Source of the DNA: Clitoria ternatea | Taxonomy: Eukaryota; Streptophyta; Magnoliopsida; Fabales; Fabaceae | NCBI GenBank assembly: GCA_037962975.1 | Contig: CM075673.1 | Coordinates: 150,804,667 to 150,868,666, forward strand | Reading direction: 5' to 3' | DNA: 64,000 bases | Shown here: positions 24,960-36,543 of the stretch, one piece after another | Layout of the letters: every line of letters begins with the position of its first letter | Position numbering within the stretch: position 1 is the stretch's first letter | Made by a program: the position numbers and the translations under genes | The notes under the pieces: model-generated | The model's input: only the letters and a program-made list of their open reading frames with translations | Told to the model about the DNA's origin: nothing | Databases searched by the model: none

Positions 24960-25320
24960 AGAACGAGTGAATGAAACAACGAGTGAAAGAGATACCGAGT
25001 GGATGAAGGATCGAGTGATGGAGTGAGAGACCGAGTGAGAGGGAGAAGAGACTGCAGAGAGGGAGAGACCGAGAGGTAGAGACGAGTGAAAGAGATACCA
25101 AGTAGATGAGAGACTGAGAAACAGATCGGGTGAGGAACGAAAGAGTAAAGAACGAGAGTGGAAGACTGAATGAATGAAGGACTGAGTGAATGAAAGACCG
25201 AGTGAAATAGTTACCGAGTGGATGAAGGACCGAGTGAGCTAGTGACGAGTGGAAGAGTGAGAGAGTGACCGAGTGAATGAAGGGCCGAGTGATTGAAGGG
25301 CCGAATGAGGGATTGCCAAA
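24960..25320. repeat. GAGTGA-type degenerate minisatellite
   Basis: Plus-strand units such as 'gaccgagtgaatgaag' and 'gagtgagaga' recur about twenty times with loose 8-16 bp spacing. The purine strand is strongly biased (A/G-rich). It probably grew by slippage inside the Athila element. Confidence 0.8.
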
Positions 25321-25440
25321 TGACATGCATGCCCTCCATTACATATAACCTGTTAAACAAGTCACCCTTCATCATCTGACCTGTTCGTTATATCAACAGC
25401 CTGAAACCATTTCTTAAAGTCCCCCCTTCGGTCCAACATC

Positions 25441-26045
25441 AAAGTTTGGGGGGATGTTAGAATTTTCTGGTCGGTAAGGGTCAAGCGTGAGTATCAGTGG
25501 CTTGAATATGGCACTCTCGCTCAAGCCCATAGTAGCACGCTTGAGTGAGAAAATGAACAGTACATCCTCAGCCCCGATCGCGCTCAAGCGAGAGCTTGAG
25601 GCGCTTAAGCGTGACACTACAAGGTTCAAGCGCGAGCATCAGGCACTTACAGACGAGCTCACGCTCAGGCAAGGGTAGTATGTGTTCAAGTGTAAGGAGG
25701 AACAGATCAATCACGCTCAAGCGTGGTAAGCTTCTGCTTAAGCGTGGAGGAACAACACGAGCTTCTCGCTTAAGCTTAAATGGTTTTCGCTTGAGCGAGC
25801 AGACAAGTCTTTAGTAATTTGCATTCTGTATTAAATTTGCTTAAGAGCAAAGTGTTTCGCTCGAGCAAAATAAAAGAAATGGATGCACTCGCTTAAGCTC
25901 ATAGTGAATTCACTTGAGCGAACAGAAGAAATTGGCATTAGACACCATTCACGCTTAAGCGAGAAAGAATCACGCTTAAGCGCCTAGATAAACAGGAGGT
26001 CACGCTTAAGCGCAAATAGCTTCACTCAAGCGACTCAAGTACCTG
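25441..26045 (+). repeat. Palindrome-rich block with a plus-strand PPT-like word
   Basis: At 25442-25454 the plus strand reads AAGTTTGGGGGGATG, the Athila polypurine motif, directly followed by TGTTAG, a usual LTR start. After it come about fifteen variants of CGCTCAAGCG / CGCTTAAGCG up to 26040. This looks like the start of another Athila-type LTR in the opposite orientation, nested in the element. No right terminus or TSD was found, so this reading is tentative. Confidence 0.5.
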
Positions 26046-26239
26046 GTTCTAATTCTAACTAAGGAATGAATGAGTATGAATGCTGAAACCTTATTCAAAA
26101 AAAAAATTCACAAATTTATTCACAAACATTCTAGTTTTCTTTTATTATTTCAAACATAAAAACACAAAATGTAACAACAAAATGTAGGGTTGCCTCCCTA
26201 AAGCGCTTCTTTAAGGTCACTAGCCTGACCTTCTGGCAC

Positions 26240-28939
26240 CTAAAAAGATACCTGCAACAACATGGAGGTTTTCTGCCTATCAAACTCTCCTCCAAAGTAG
26301 AGTTTGAGTCTTTGGCCATTCACCTTAAAAGTTCTATCAGTGGTTGGGTCTTTCAATTCAATTGCACCATGAGGAAAGACTTCATTCACAATAAAAGGTC
26401 CAGACCACTTAGATCTAAGCTTTCCTAGAAAAAGTCTCAGTCTAGAATTGAATAACAAGACCTTATCATCCTTTTGAAACTCTTTTTTATTTATCCACTT
26501 ATCATGCCACCTCTTAGTTTTCTCTTTATAAATGGAGGCACTCTGATAAGCATTGAGTCTAAACTCCTCAAGTTCATGGAGTTTTAGGACTCTTTCCTCT
26601 TGAGATTAGTCAAAATCCATATTTAACAGCTTTGTGGCCCACCATGCCTTATGTTCTAACTCCACAGGAAGATGGCAAGCCTTACCATAAACTAACTGAT
26701 AAGGAGACATGCCAATAGGAGTTTTAAATGCTGTCCTATAGGCCCACAATGCATCATTCAACCTCACAGGCCAATCCTTTCTAGACTTCCCTACCACTTT
26801 CTCTAAAATTCTTTTAATTTCTCTATTAGAAAGCTCAACTTGTCCACAAGTTTGTGGATGATATGGAGTAGATACCTTATGCAGTACCTCATAGTGTCTC
26901 AGGGCTTTTTCCATGATTCTATTATAGAAATGTGACCCTCCATCACTGATGAGGACTCTAGAGACTCCAAATCTAGAAAAAATGTTCTTCTTTATGAACC
27001 TAAGCACCATGTGTACATCATTGGTTCTGGTAGGGATTGCCTCCACCCACTTGGAGACATAATCCACAACAACAAGGATATATTCATTAGAGAATGACTT
27101 TGGGAATGGTCCCATGAAGTCAATGCCCCAAACATCAAATAACTCCATAACTAAAATATTTGTCAAAGGCATGTCAGCTTTAGCAGAGAGACCTCCATTT
27201 CTTTGACACTTATCATACCTTTGAACATATATTTTAGCATCCTAAAAAATGGTTGGCCAATAAAAGCCACTTTGCAAAACTTTTGCTGCTGTTCTGGAGG
27301 CACCATGGTGTCCTCCATAATAGGAGTCATGGCAATGCCACAAGACCCTTTCCTGCTCAGATTCAGGCACACATCTCCTGATAATCCCATCTACTCTTAT
27401 CTTATAAAGAAATGGATCATCCCAAAGAAAGGTTTTACTGTCATGAAAGAATTTTTTCTTCATTTGAGATGTCCAACCTTTAGGTACCACAAAGGCACTT
27501 TTAAAGTTGGCCATATCAGCATACCATGGCCCTGTGATAATTGCCATCAACCTCTCATCTGGAAATTCTTCTTTAATTAAAATAGAATCAGATTCACCTT
27601 CCAGACAAGATAATTGATCAGCAACTGAGTTTTCTACTCCCTTTTTGTCTCTTATTTCTAAATCAAACTCTTGGAGTAAAAGAACCCACCTGATCAACCT
27701 TGGCTTAGATTCTTTTTTAGCTAGCAAGTACTTGATTGCGGAATGATCTGTATACACAATGACTTTAGCACCAATCAAGTAAGCTCTAAATTTATCAAAT
27801 GCATACACCACAGCAAGCATTTCTTTTTCAATGGTGGTGTAATTTATTTGATTCTTATTCAATACTTTGCTAGCATAATAAATCACATGTGTTAATTTTT
27901 CTTTCTTTTGACCCAACATAGCTCCTACAACAAAATCACTTGCATCACACATTAGTTCAAATGGTAAAGACCAATCAGGTGCTGCAAGGATTGGAGCTGA
28001 AGTCAATCTCTGTTTCAAATTTTTGAAAGCCTTGACACAGTTTTCATCAAAAACAAAAGCATGTTCTTTCACAAGTAAATCAGTCAAAGGCTTAGCTATT
28101 TTCAAAAAATCCTTAATAAATCCCCTATAAAAGCCAGCACATCCTAGGAAACTCCTCACTCCTTTCACATTGATTGGAGGAGGAAGTTTTTCAATGATAT
28201 TAATCTTGGCTCTATCTACCTGAATGCCCTCAACAGAGATTTTGTGGCCAAGGACTATCCCTCCTTTAACCATAAAGTGACATTTTTCCCAGTTAAGGAC
28301 AAGATTAGTCTCCTGACATCTCACCAGCACCTTAGAAAGGTTGCTGAGGCATATATCAAAACTATTTCCAAACACAGAGAATTCATCCATGAATACTTCA
28401 ATGAACTTCTCTACCATGTCCCCAAAAATTGCTAGCATACACCTTTGAAAGGTTGCTGGTGCATTGCACAAACCAAATGGCATGCGCCTATAAGCAAAGA
28501 TTCCATAGGGACAGGTGAAGGCTGTCTTCTCTTGATCTTTTGGATCAACCACAATTTGGTTGTAACCAGAATATCCATCAAGGAAGCAGTAATACTCATG
28601 GCCTGACAGCCTTTCAAGCATTTGATCTATAAATGGCAAACGAAAGTGGTCTTTTCTAGTGGAGTCATTAAGCCTTCTATAATCTATGCATATTCTCCAA
28701 CCTGTAGTTGGTCTAGTGGCAATGACTTCACCTTTTTCATTCTTAACAGTGGTCATCCCTTCTTTCTTAGGCACCACTTGGACTGGACTAATCCAAGCGC
28801 TGTCCGAGATAGGATAGATAATTCCTGCATTAAGAAGTTTAACCACCTCTTTCCTTACAGCTTCTTTCATTATGGGGTTTAATCTTCTTTGTGGCTGAAC
28901 AATAGGGGAATAGTCATCCTCCATCAGAATTTTATGCAT
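26240..28939 (-). pseudogene. Athila pol: RT, RNase H, integrase, with in-frame stops
   Basis: One frame covers RT, RNase H and integrase but is cut by stops at 27242-27244 and 26606-26608. RT starts near CMHKILMEDDYSPIV and has FMDEFSVFG where the catalytic F/YxDD box belongs, so the second Asp is Glu. RNase H shows MCDASDFVVGAMLGQ, TIEKEMLAVVYA and YTDHSAIKYLL. The integrase zinc finger is at CHDSYYGGHHGA; the core Asp, Asp and Glu are in GIDFMGPFP, LISDGGSHF and GQVELSNRE. The C-terminal SH3-like part includes KWSGPFIVNEVFPHGAIEL and ends near 26240. The product would copy and insert the element; this copy cannot. Confidence 0.9.
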
Positions 28940-28970
28940 ACAAAAGGATGGACTTTAAATCAGAAATATT

Positions 28971-31592
28971 CTAGCCAATAGCAGATTTATATTTCCTTAA
29001 AACCCCTATCAATTTTTCTACATCCTTATCTTTTAAATCAGCATTAATGATTACAGGATGTGATTCATCATCTCTTAGGAAAACATATTTCAAATGAGAA
29101 GGCAAAGGTTTTAATTCATGTTTTTCTTTAGACACTTCCTTACCTTTCTCAAGTTCAGTATTATTTAAATTTTCTTTCTTTTCATTTTCAAAATCACCTA
29201 CTTTACATGCTTCAAGTAGGTTCAGCAATTCAGTATGTGAGTCATTAAACTCCTCAGTCTCAGAGTCAAAATCATCCTCCAAAAAGGCTTGTAAGACCTC
29301 TTCTTCAGTTTTTAATAGCATAGGAGTCTTATAACTTTTGATTTCTTTAATCATAAAATAATCCATCTTCTCAGCTGGATGTTTTATAGCATTGAAGACA
29401 TTAAAAGTTACCTGCTTCTCCTGAACTCTCAGCATGAGTTCACCCTTTTCTACATCAATTAAAGCTCTACCTGTAGCTAAGAAGGGTCTTCCTAGAATCA
29501 ATGGAATTTCTCTATCAGCTTCTATATCCAAAACTACAAAATCTGCTAGAAAGATAAACTTATCTACCTTAACTAATAGATCTTCCAGCATCCCATGAGG
29601 ATATTTAATAGACCTATCAGCCAACTGCAAAGACATGTGAGTTGGTTGCAAATCATTAATTCCTAACTTCCTCATTAAAGATAAAGGCATCAAGTTTATG
29701 CTAGCTCCTAGATCACATAAGGCACTTCCTACATGAACATCCCCTATTGCATAAGGTATTATAAAAGATCCAGGATCTTCCAGATTTTGAGGAAGTTTCT
29801 TTTGAATAATTGCACTGCACTCTTGAGTGAGAGCAATCATCTTATCTCCTTTAAGCTTCCTCTTCTTAGACAGAAGTTCTTTCAAAAATTTAGCATATGA
29901 AAGCATCTCCTGCAATGCCTCAGCAAAGGGAATATTTATGTGAAGTTTTTTAAACACATCTAAAAACTTAGCAAACTTTTGCTCCTCTATTTGTTTTTTA
30001 AATCTATGTGGAAATAGAGCATTCTTTAATTTCTCAGGAGTTAGCTTAGAAGCTTCCTCCAAGATCAAATCAACTTTTTTCTTTTTCTTCTGATGAACTT
30101 GATTTTCTTTTTCTTTTTCTGTTTCAACTTTATTTTCAATTTTATTATTATCTTGCTCACTTTCCTGCTCTTTTTCTTTTTCTTCAGCATCTTTTTCTAA
30201 ACTCACTTCATGACTCAGAGTTGGGATAAGAATTTTCCCACTCCTAGTAGTTATTGCTTTGCAATGTTCCCTTGGATTTACCTCAGTATCTCTAGGAAAA
30301 TTGCCTGATTGTCTTTCAGCTAATTGCTTCGACAACTGTCCAACTTGATTTTCTAAATTTCTAATGGACGCTTCTTGATTTTTAAAACTGGCCTGAGTGG
30401 CCTGATTGAACTGAGACAGCACATTCTCAAGTTCTGATTTCTCTTTAGAAGGAGGGGGAAGAGATTGTTGTGATCTATTTGTGGTTTGATTTTGTGGCAT
30501 GTTTTGATTCAAATGTAGACCTTTCTGCCATGAAATATTGGGGTGATTCCTATAGTTAGGATTAAAGGAATTGGAGGGATAATTCCTTTAAAATTATTGT
30601 TGCCCCATATAATTCACTTGTTCAGCAGGCACATTTGGATCACACATTCCATTTTCATGATCTCCACCATAAAAATCACAGCTTATCATACAAACTTGAC
30701 TAGGCTTTTAAAGTTCTGAAATCTGTACACTTAATTTCTCTAAAGCCTGAGTCATCAACTTACTTTGAGCCAAATAAGCATCCTGTGCTTCCAATTCTAA
30801 TATCCCTCTCTTAGGGATTTGGCTCTTTTCACTTACTAAACATTCATTAGAAGCCATAACATCTATCAGCTCTATAGCTTCTTCTACTGTTTTGGTCGTT
30901 AATGAACCTCCAACTGAGGCATCAATCAAGACCCTAGTAGCTGGTCTTACACCATTATAGAATATAGTAACTTGCTGCACATCAGTGATTTGATGATGAG
31001 AATATTTCCTCAAACTCTCTTTATATCTATCCCATGCTTCCATTAGAGATTCACCCTCTCTCTGTTGGAAACAAGTGATTTCAGTGCGTAACTTAGCATA
31101 CTTGGAAGGAGGGTAATACTTAATCAAAAATTTTCTTTGTAAATCCTCCCAAGTAGAGATACTACCTCTTGGTTGGCTCTGCAACCAGGCTTTTGCTCTG
31201 TCCCTTAAAGAAAAAGGAAATAATCTCAGTCTTATTGCCTCTTCAGGGACTCCATTCATTTTCACAATATCAAAAATTTAGAGGAAGGTTGCTAGATGCA
31301 AATTTGGATCTTCAACCTCACTTCCTCCAAATTGATCATTTCTAACCAACTACAATAAAACCGGTTTAAGTTCAAAATTATTGGCTGCAATCGGAGGCCT
31401 AAGGATGCTAGATTGCGATACTTCTTCAGTAGGCCTAGAGTAGTCACCAAGTGTAACTCTCCTCTGTTCCATCTTTTTCTGCTCTTTTTGCTTTTTCTCC
31501 TTTCTAAGCTTACGCTCTAACAAATAAATATCAGGATCAACGAAGAAAGGCTCTCCTCTGTTCCTTGACTGCATACACCAAATGTTAGACAC
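28971..31592 (-). pseudogene. Athila gag-protease, with in-frame stops
   Basis: Three open blocks share one frame (31592-31350, 31265-30708, 30512-28971) and are split by stops. The Gag core includes FPFSLRDRAKAWLQSQP and FYNGVRPATR, and a zinc-knuckle-like CDFYGGDHENGMCD lies at about 30640-30680. A Lys/Glu-rich linker follows, then the protease with LCDLGASINLMPLSLMRKLG and EIPLILGRPFLATGRALID. The last block ends at a TAG at 28971-28973, and pol continues one frame over, so a frameshift separates them. The catalytic residues of the protease look preserved. Confidence 0.9.
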
Positions 31593-31742
31593 AAAAATAA
31601 TTCACAGCTACTGCTACAGCTACACAAAAACAAACTACTACTACTATACTAAAAACAAGAATCAAACTACTTACTAAATGAAAAACAAAATTAAATTGTT
31701 CAGTCTAGTACCGGTCCAAGGATTGTTGATATTACTCAATAA

Positions 31743-31760
31743 TCCCCGGTAATGGCACCA
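31743..31760 (-). promoter_or_regulatory. Mutated tRNA-Asp primer-binding site of the Athila element
   Basis: The minus strand reads TGGTGCCATTACCGGGGA, against the tRNA-Asp-type word TGGCGCCGTTGCCGGGGA used by Athila elements. All three differences are C-to-T or G-to-A, as expected from deamination. It lies six bases from the 5' LTR. Confidence 0.85.
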
Positions 31761-31766
31761 TTAACT

Positions 31767-33341
31767 TGGTGTGTAAATCCTGAGCCATTAACTTGATGCT
31801 AAATTCTCAGAGGATTTATTCTTTTGACAAGCGCACCAATCGTTAAATTTATAATATATTTGATCGTTCCCACAGGGATTGTGGTAATTACCTTAATCTT
31901 AGACTGATACAAGCTGAACCAACACAATGCAGATAAAGTTCATTCTGTTTTTTTTTGTGTTTTACATTTCTAATGTTTTTGTATTTTCAGAGACAGTATA
32001 GAAGATGAAATGTGATTAATGGAAGATAGGTTAGAATTGCTTCAGTTTACAATTTCATCAAGAAACATGCAATTAAGGTTCAATCAATCTTCAGACTCAA
32101 GAGGATAATCCACAGATGGTTACTCCCTAATTCCTTAGGTGAATAACACTGATTCCTAAGCATTAAACCCTAATCCCTTAGGTGCTCAATTAACAGAGAA
32201 ATCTAATGCGAAATTGGGGGTTGAACCCTAACTATTCACCTAATTACTAGGCCTGAATTAGTTAGGAAGCTGGAAGTTACCTAAGCCTCAACCATGATTC
32301 CTCACTGGTGAGTTTCTTCATCAGATCTGGATTTGTCAATCCAGCAAAATAGATCCATTCCTCGGCTTGTTCTCCTCTTGATTTAGAAGTTGACTTCCTC
32401 AATACACTTTCAAGAATTCATTGCAAACCTTCGCAATCCCAACCTTAGGGACTTAGAAACCCATGGAAATGGATTCTATCGAAGGAATGTGGAGAGACAT
32501 GGATGAGAGAATTTAGAGAGAGAAAAGAATTAGAGAGAGATTGAAAATGGGAAAATGAATTGTGTTGTATTCTACTGTGCTCTGTTGTCTTTGTTCGTGC
32601 CCCTTTACAGAGTATGTGCAAGTATATATAGGCAAATAACTAACAAACTAACTTAACTAATTACTAAGAAAGCTTAATTAATAATTAAACTAACTAAACT
32701 AATTACATAATTACAAATAAATAAATAATTACATCTCAGAACTTAAATTAGTAATGTACAAAAGTAAAAACAATCAGGCAACAGGAACAGAAATGGTGCA
32801 GAGCGTCTTTTGGAGGGAACAACAGCATTTAAATAACTGCCTTCACACTTGAGCGTGAAGGACTCGCGCTTGAGCAAGCTTGAGTTATTTCTGCAGTATG
32901 GATTCTCGCTTGAGCGTGAACGTGGAAGCTTTGAGCGTGGATGGTAATTTGGACTCACGCTTGAGCGTGAGCTTTCTCGCTTGAGCGAGCTCGTGGTTTC
33001 CTTTCTTTTCTTTTCACGTTCTTTGCATGGCTCTCACTTGAGCTTCCAGCCTTCAGGCTTGAGCGTGACTTGTTCCTGCACCAATAAACAAATAATTGCC
33101 TAGCGTTTGTACGCTGGCTGTCCAGCGTTTGTACGCTGGGTTAGTGAAATTATAAATAAACATAATTTCTTAACTAATTAATGTTTTTAATCATTTTCTT
33201 ACATAAATTAAACACTTTTGAAATAAATAAATAAAATAAGAATTATTGATAATTTATTAAATAATAAAGCCAAACTAAACAATATTTAATGAATTATGTT
33301 AAATAAAAGGTGAAATAATTAAGTCTTTTCAAGACTTATCA
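31767..33341 (-). repeat. 5' LTR of the Athila element
   Basis: A direct copy of 21452-23025 with the same termini and the same CGCTTGAGCG cluster (about 32845-33070). Many of the differences between the two copies fall in CG or TG/CA positions of that cluster. The TSD copy AAATT follows directly. Confidence 0.95.
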
Positions 33342-33346
33342 AAATT

Positions 33347-34820
33347 GCTCAGCTACTTATGGAAAGATCAAGGCACTCTTATCGTTAAATGTCACCACCA
33401 TCCTGCATAAACCAAACAACAACACCCTTCTCATCATGACACAACTAAAACTTATTTTGAAACCTTTAGAAGCAAGCCCTTACAATTTCTAGAGAAGATC
33501 ACATTGCAACATCGAAAATTGTATTTGCTTTACCAAATCTATGAACTTGTGTGTTTTGTTTGATGTGGAGATTGCAACTTCTTAGAATAAAAGGCGAAGA
33601 TTGAATCAAGCATCATCGAAGATCAAAATCAATGGGAGTCAAAGATCATATTTCATGTAACCCCTAACTCATTACCCTATTTTGAAAGTATAAGGTTGCT
33701 GCCAAAAGCTACACCATCTATGATGGACTAAGGATCTTCGCTACCTTCCTCATCGTCAACGTACAAAGCTCATCCGCTCTTTAAGAAACCATTATCATTG
33801 CCCTTTTAATCCTCTTCAATCATCGTTCCACCTTTGTTGACATTATCTTCCCTACAACACCCTCACCAATCCCACCATTCTCAGACTCACCATGCTCTCC
33901 TGAATTGGTCATTGCCTCTAACATAAATTGTTGTATTTACATGGACAAGTAATTGATATATCTTTTCACTAATTTAGGGGGGACAATATAAAAAAGAGAC
34001 AATGAATTTATATAAACGAGTATAAATGAAGTTATAAAAAAACCAAAAAGAAAGTATAAAGGAATTGATATAAACAGGTATAAAGGAATTTATAAAAAAT
34101 AGTATAATGTAATTGATATAAACATGTACAAAAGGAAGGGTAATTATGTAATTGTTAAATTCAATAGTATATTTTTATGCTTATCCAAACAATCAAACAG
34201 AAGTTATTACCATTCATTTCATTCCTAACAATATCAATCCAAATATAAATAATTTCTCTCTTATTTCAATTCAATTTATTTCCACATAATATTTTTCCTC
34301 TCAATTCTATTCATCAATCCAAACAAAACATCAGTGTCATAAAAAATACTAAATGCTTAATTAAAATTCTATATATCTTGAGAGCTGAGCTTTTAAAACA
34401 ATAAGTAATAAAAAGGTAAAATAGGGTTGCAACTAGCAGGTTACTTATTTTCTTTCATCTTGGAAGTCGTCGCAGTAAAATCATTTAATTCTCATTCATG
34501 AACTGTAGCCAACATCATTGTCATTGATCTGGTGTCTATCACTTTAGGGGTGGCAGCAACACATTGATTTCTAAGTAGAGGCAATGATACACGACAAAGA
34601 GGAGAAAGAAATAGGTGGTCTTCTAGGGTTTTGGATTACCCTCCTCGAAATCGGAAACCACCATTTTTCATCGACTTTATTAGTTTATCTGATTTTGTCT
34701 GGTTCTTTTCTACCCCAATTTTCTAGTTTGATCAGATTGAACTATAGGTAGATTTCTAATTTGCCTACTTAATCAGGTGTGGTTTTTATAACCTTAGAAT
34801 TTCCATCTTCTATCGAGGGT
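33347..34820. other. Intergenic DNA, no gene seen
   Basis: This continues the target sequence right of the Athila element. There are short repeated phrases such as 'gtataaaggaatt' and 'gatataaaca' at about 34010-34140. Otherwise it is plain AT-rich DNA without a recognisable domain or terminus. Confidence 0.4.
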
Positions 34821-36500
34821 AATGTTGTAACACCTTGGAGTTTTCAGGAAAAGTCTGTAGGGCCATTTGTTTGTGTTTATGGCTACGACCAGTAATATTT
34901 TACGTGATTTTTTATGATTTTATGGGCTTCGGCCATTTTAACTATAATGGTTGTAAGGGCAGTGAAACCTGATTTTGTGGTATGCTTTGATGATTAGGTG
35001 CATCTGTCGTGATGATGAATTATAAAAGTATGAATGTGATAATTATTGGATGAATATATGATGGTTTAATGAGTCAAGGAGAGTAAAATATGAGAAAAGA
35101 ATGGCTAATTAGCAATTATGTAAATAATTTATTGAAGGAAATAAAGGTATTTCATAATTGATTAAGTAATTTATTAAAAGAAGTGGAACTACAAATAATA
35201 ACGTAAAGTGGATAAATGATCTGATGTGGTGTCAATCAATGGCATGGCATGAAAATGAAAATTTTAATAATATTAATAATACTAAAAGATTTTAGAAAAA
35301 TATTCTGAAGGACGTACTCGCCGAGGAATTGTATCATAAGTAGGACTGGGAACCTGATTGAGCCATAAAAAATACCAAAGGCCATGAGGTGAGAGAGGCA
35401 TCCTAAATCTCTGATACTTGATTGGATACACCTTTGATATGTATTATTGAATTTCCTATAAGTTGGTTTGAGCCCCGACTTATTTATTTTCCTGAGAACC
35501 TTGTCTGAGCATTGAACCTTTGCACCCATTAACTTGTTTTTGACGTAACTCCTTCTTCGGACGTTCAAACACATTGGTTTTTGTTTCTATAATTCTGTAT
35601 CAAAAACCTCTACAATATTAATGTTGAGCCTGAACTTTAATTCCTTATGGATTTGGCCCAGATTTTAAAATAATCTAGGGTTCAGTTAATTCCTTGATTT
35701 AACTATGCACCTGTCAGTGTTTTGGTCACAGTTTCCTTGTTTGTGATCAAAATCGATCCGTTCTTTTTCTATAACTTTCTTGATTCAAATATCTATAACT
35801 TTGATGAAGACCTCAAAATTTAATTCCTTATGTATTTTTTCTAGTTTTATTTTTAAGTTACTGCCTTATAATTCATAACAGCTCTAAACAACTTTCGCTG
35901 TTCAGGGCATATCTCCCTCATCCGATGTCAAAAAATTTTATGCCATAACTTATTTCAAAGAGGGGAAATAAATACAAGACTTTGTAGTTGACCATTTTTG
36001 CAAATTCCAAGCCATTTGATCCCAGTTATAACAAAAAGACTATTGTACCTATTACAAGACCGATCTGAACAACTTTTCATATTTTGGTTGTATCTCCTTC
36101 ATTTGATATTGGATTTTTAAGTTCTTTAGCTTATTTTAAAGAGGAAAATGGGATCTTCAACTTTTGTGTTAGGCATTTCCCAAATTCCTATCCCAAAATT
36201 AATTATAAATTTTGTAATATTATCTTAAATTCTTGATAGCTTTACCTTTTATATTTAAATAGTTTTATCACCCTTTTGATGTGATGGCCAACCAAATGCC
36301 TTGGAAATATTCTTCTAAATATTTTAAAACCTTACTGTCTTGTCCTTAGAAATTAAAATTCCCATGTAAATAAATTTATTTCATTGGTTGCATGTTATAT
36401 ATTTAATTTACCTTGTTCCAAAAATTTAACCTTGCTAGTTTTAATTTCTAGTGTACCATTTCTTTTTTATTCTTTTTTTATTTGGTGCACCACTCTCCCT

Positions 36501-36543
<43 letters not shown>

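Larger units (their letters stand above)
23026..26239 (-). other. Athila 3' internal region: no recognisable env gene
   Basis: Many Athila elements carry an env-like frame here. This copy shows only low-complexity and repeat-rich DNA: three minus-strand copies of a PPT-like word (CCAAACTT on the plus strand near 23029, 23775 and 24146), a pyrimidine-rich stretch (23545-23700), a GAGTGA-rich minisatellite (24960-25320), and a palindrome-rich block (25441-26045). The 145-codon open stretch on the minus strand at 24889-25326 is a translation of the minisatellite and not a gene. Confidence 0.7.
21447..33346 (-). mobile_element. Full-length Athila-type Ty3 element, coding-dead, with TSD
   Basis: An 11,890-bp minus-strand element (21452-33341) is flanked by a perfect 5-bp duplication AAATT (21447-21451 and 33342-33346). 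It has two LTRs (1,574 and 1,575 bp), a mutated tRNA-Asp PBS, gag-protease, RT, RNase H and integrase in Athila order, a 3.2 kb downstream region without recognisable coding, and a PPT (AAGTTTGGGGATG) beside the 3' LTR. The LTRs differ by about 30 substitutions by eye (near 2%), so it is older than the chromovirus at 5350. Stops and frameshifts occur in every coding block. Confidence 0.96.

Noticed and set aside
24889..25326. 145-codon minus-strand open frame, Ser/His/Leu-rich
   Set aside because: It is a translation of the GAGTGA minisatellite; the low-complexity peptide follows the DNA period.
35236..35574. 112-codon minus-strand frame in the 6.4 kb unit
   Set aside because: No domain; composition like the surrounding non-coding DNA; overlaps LTR-like sequence.
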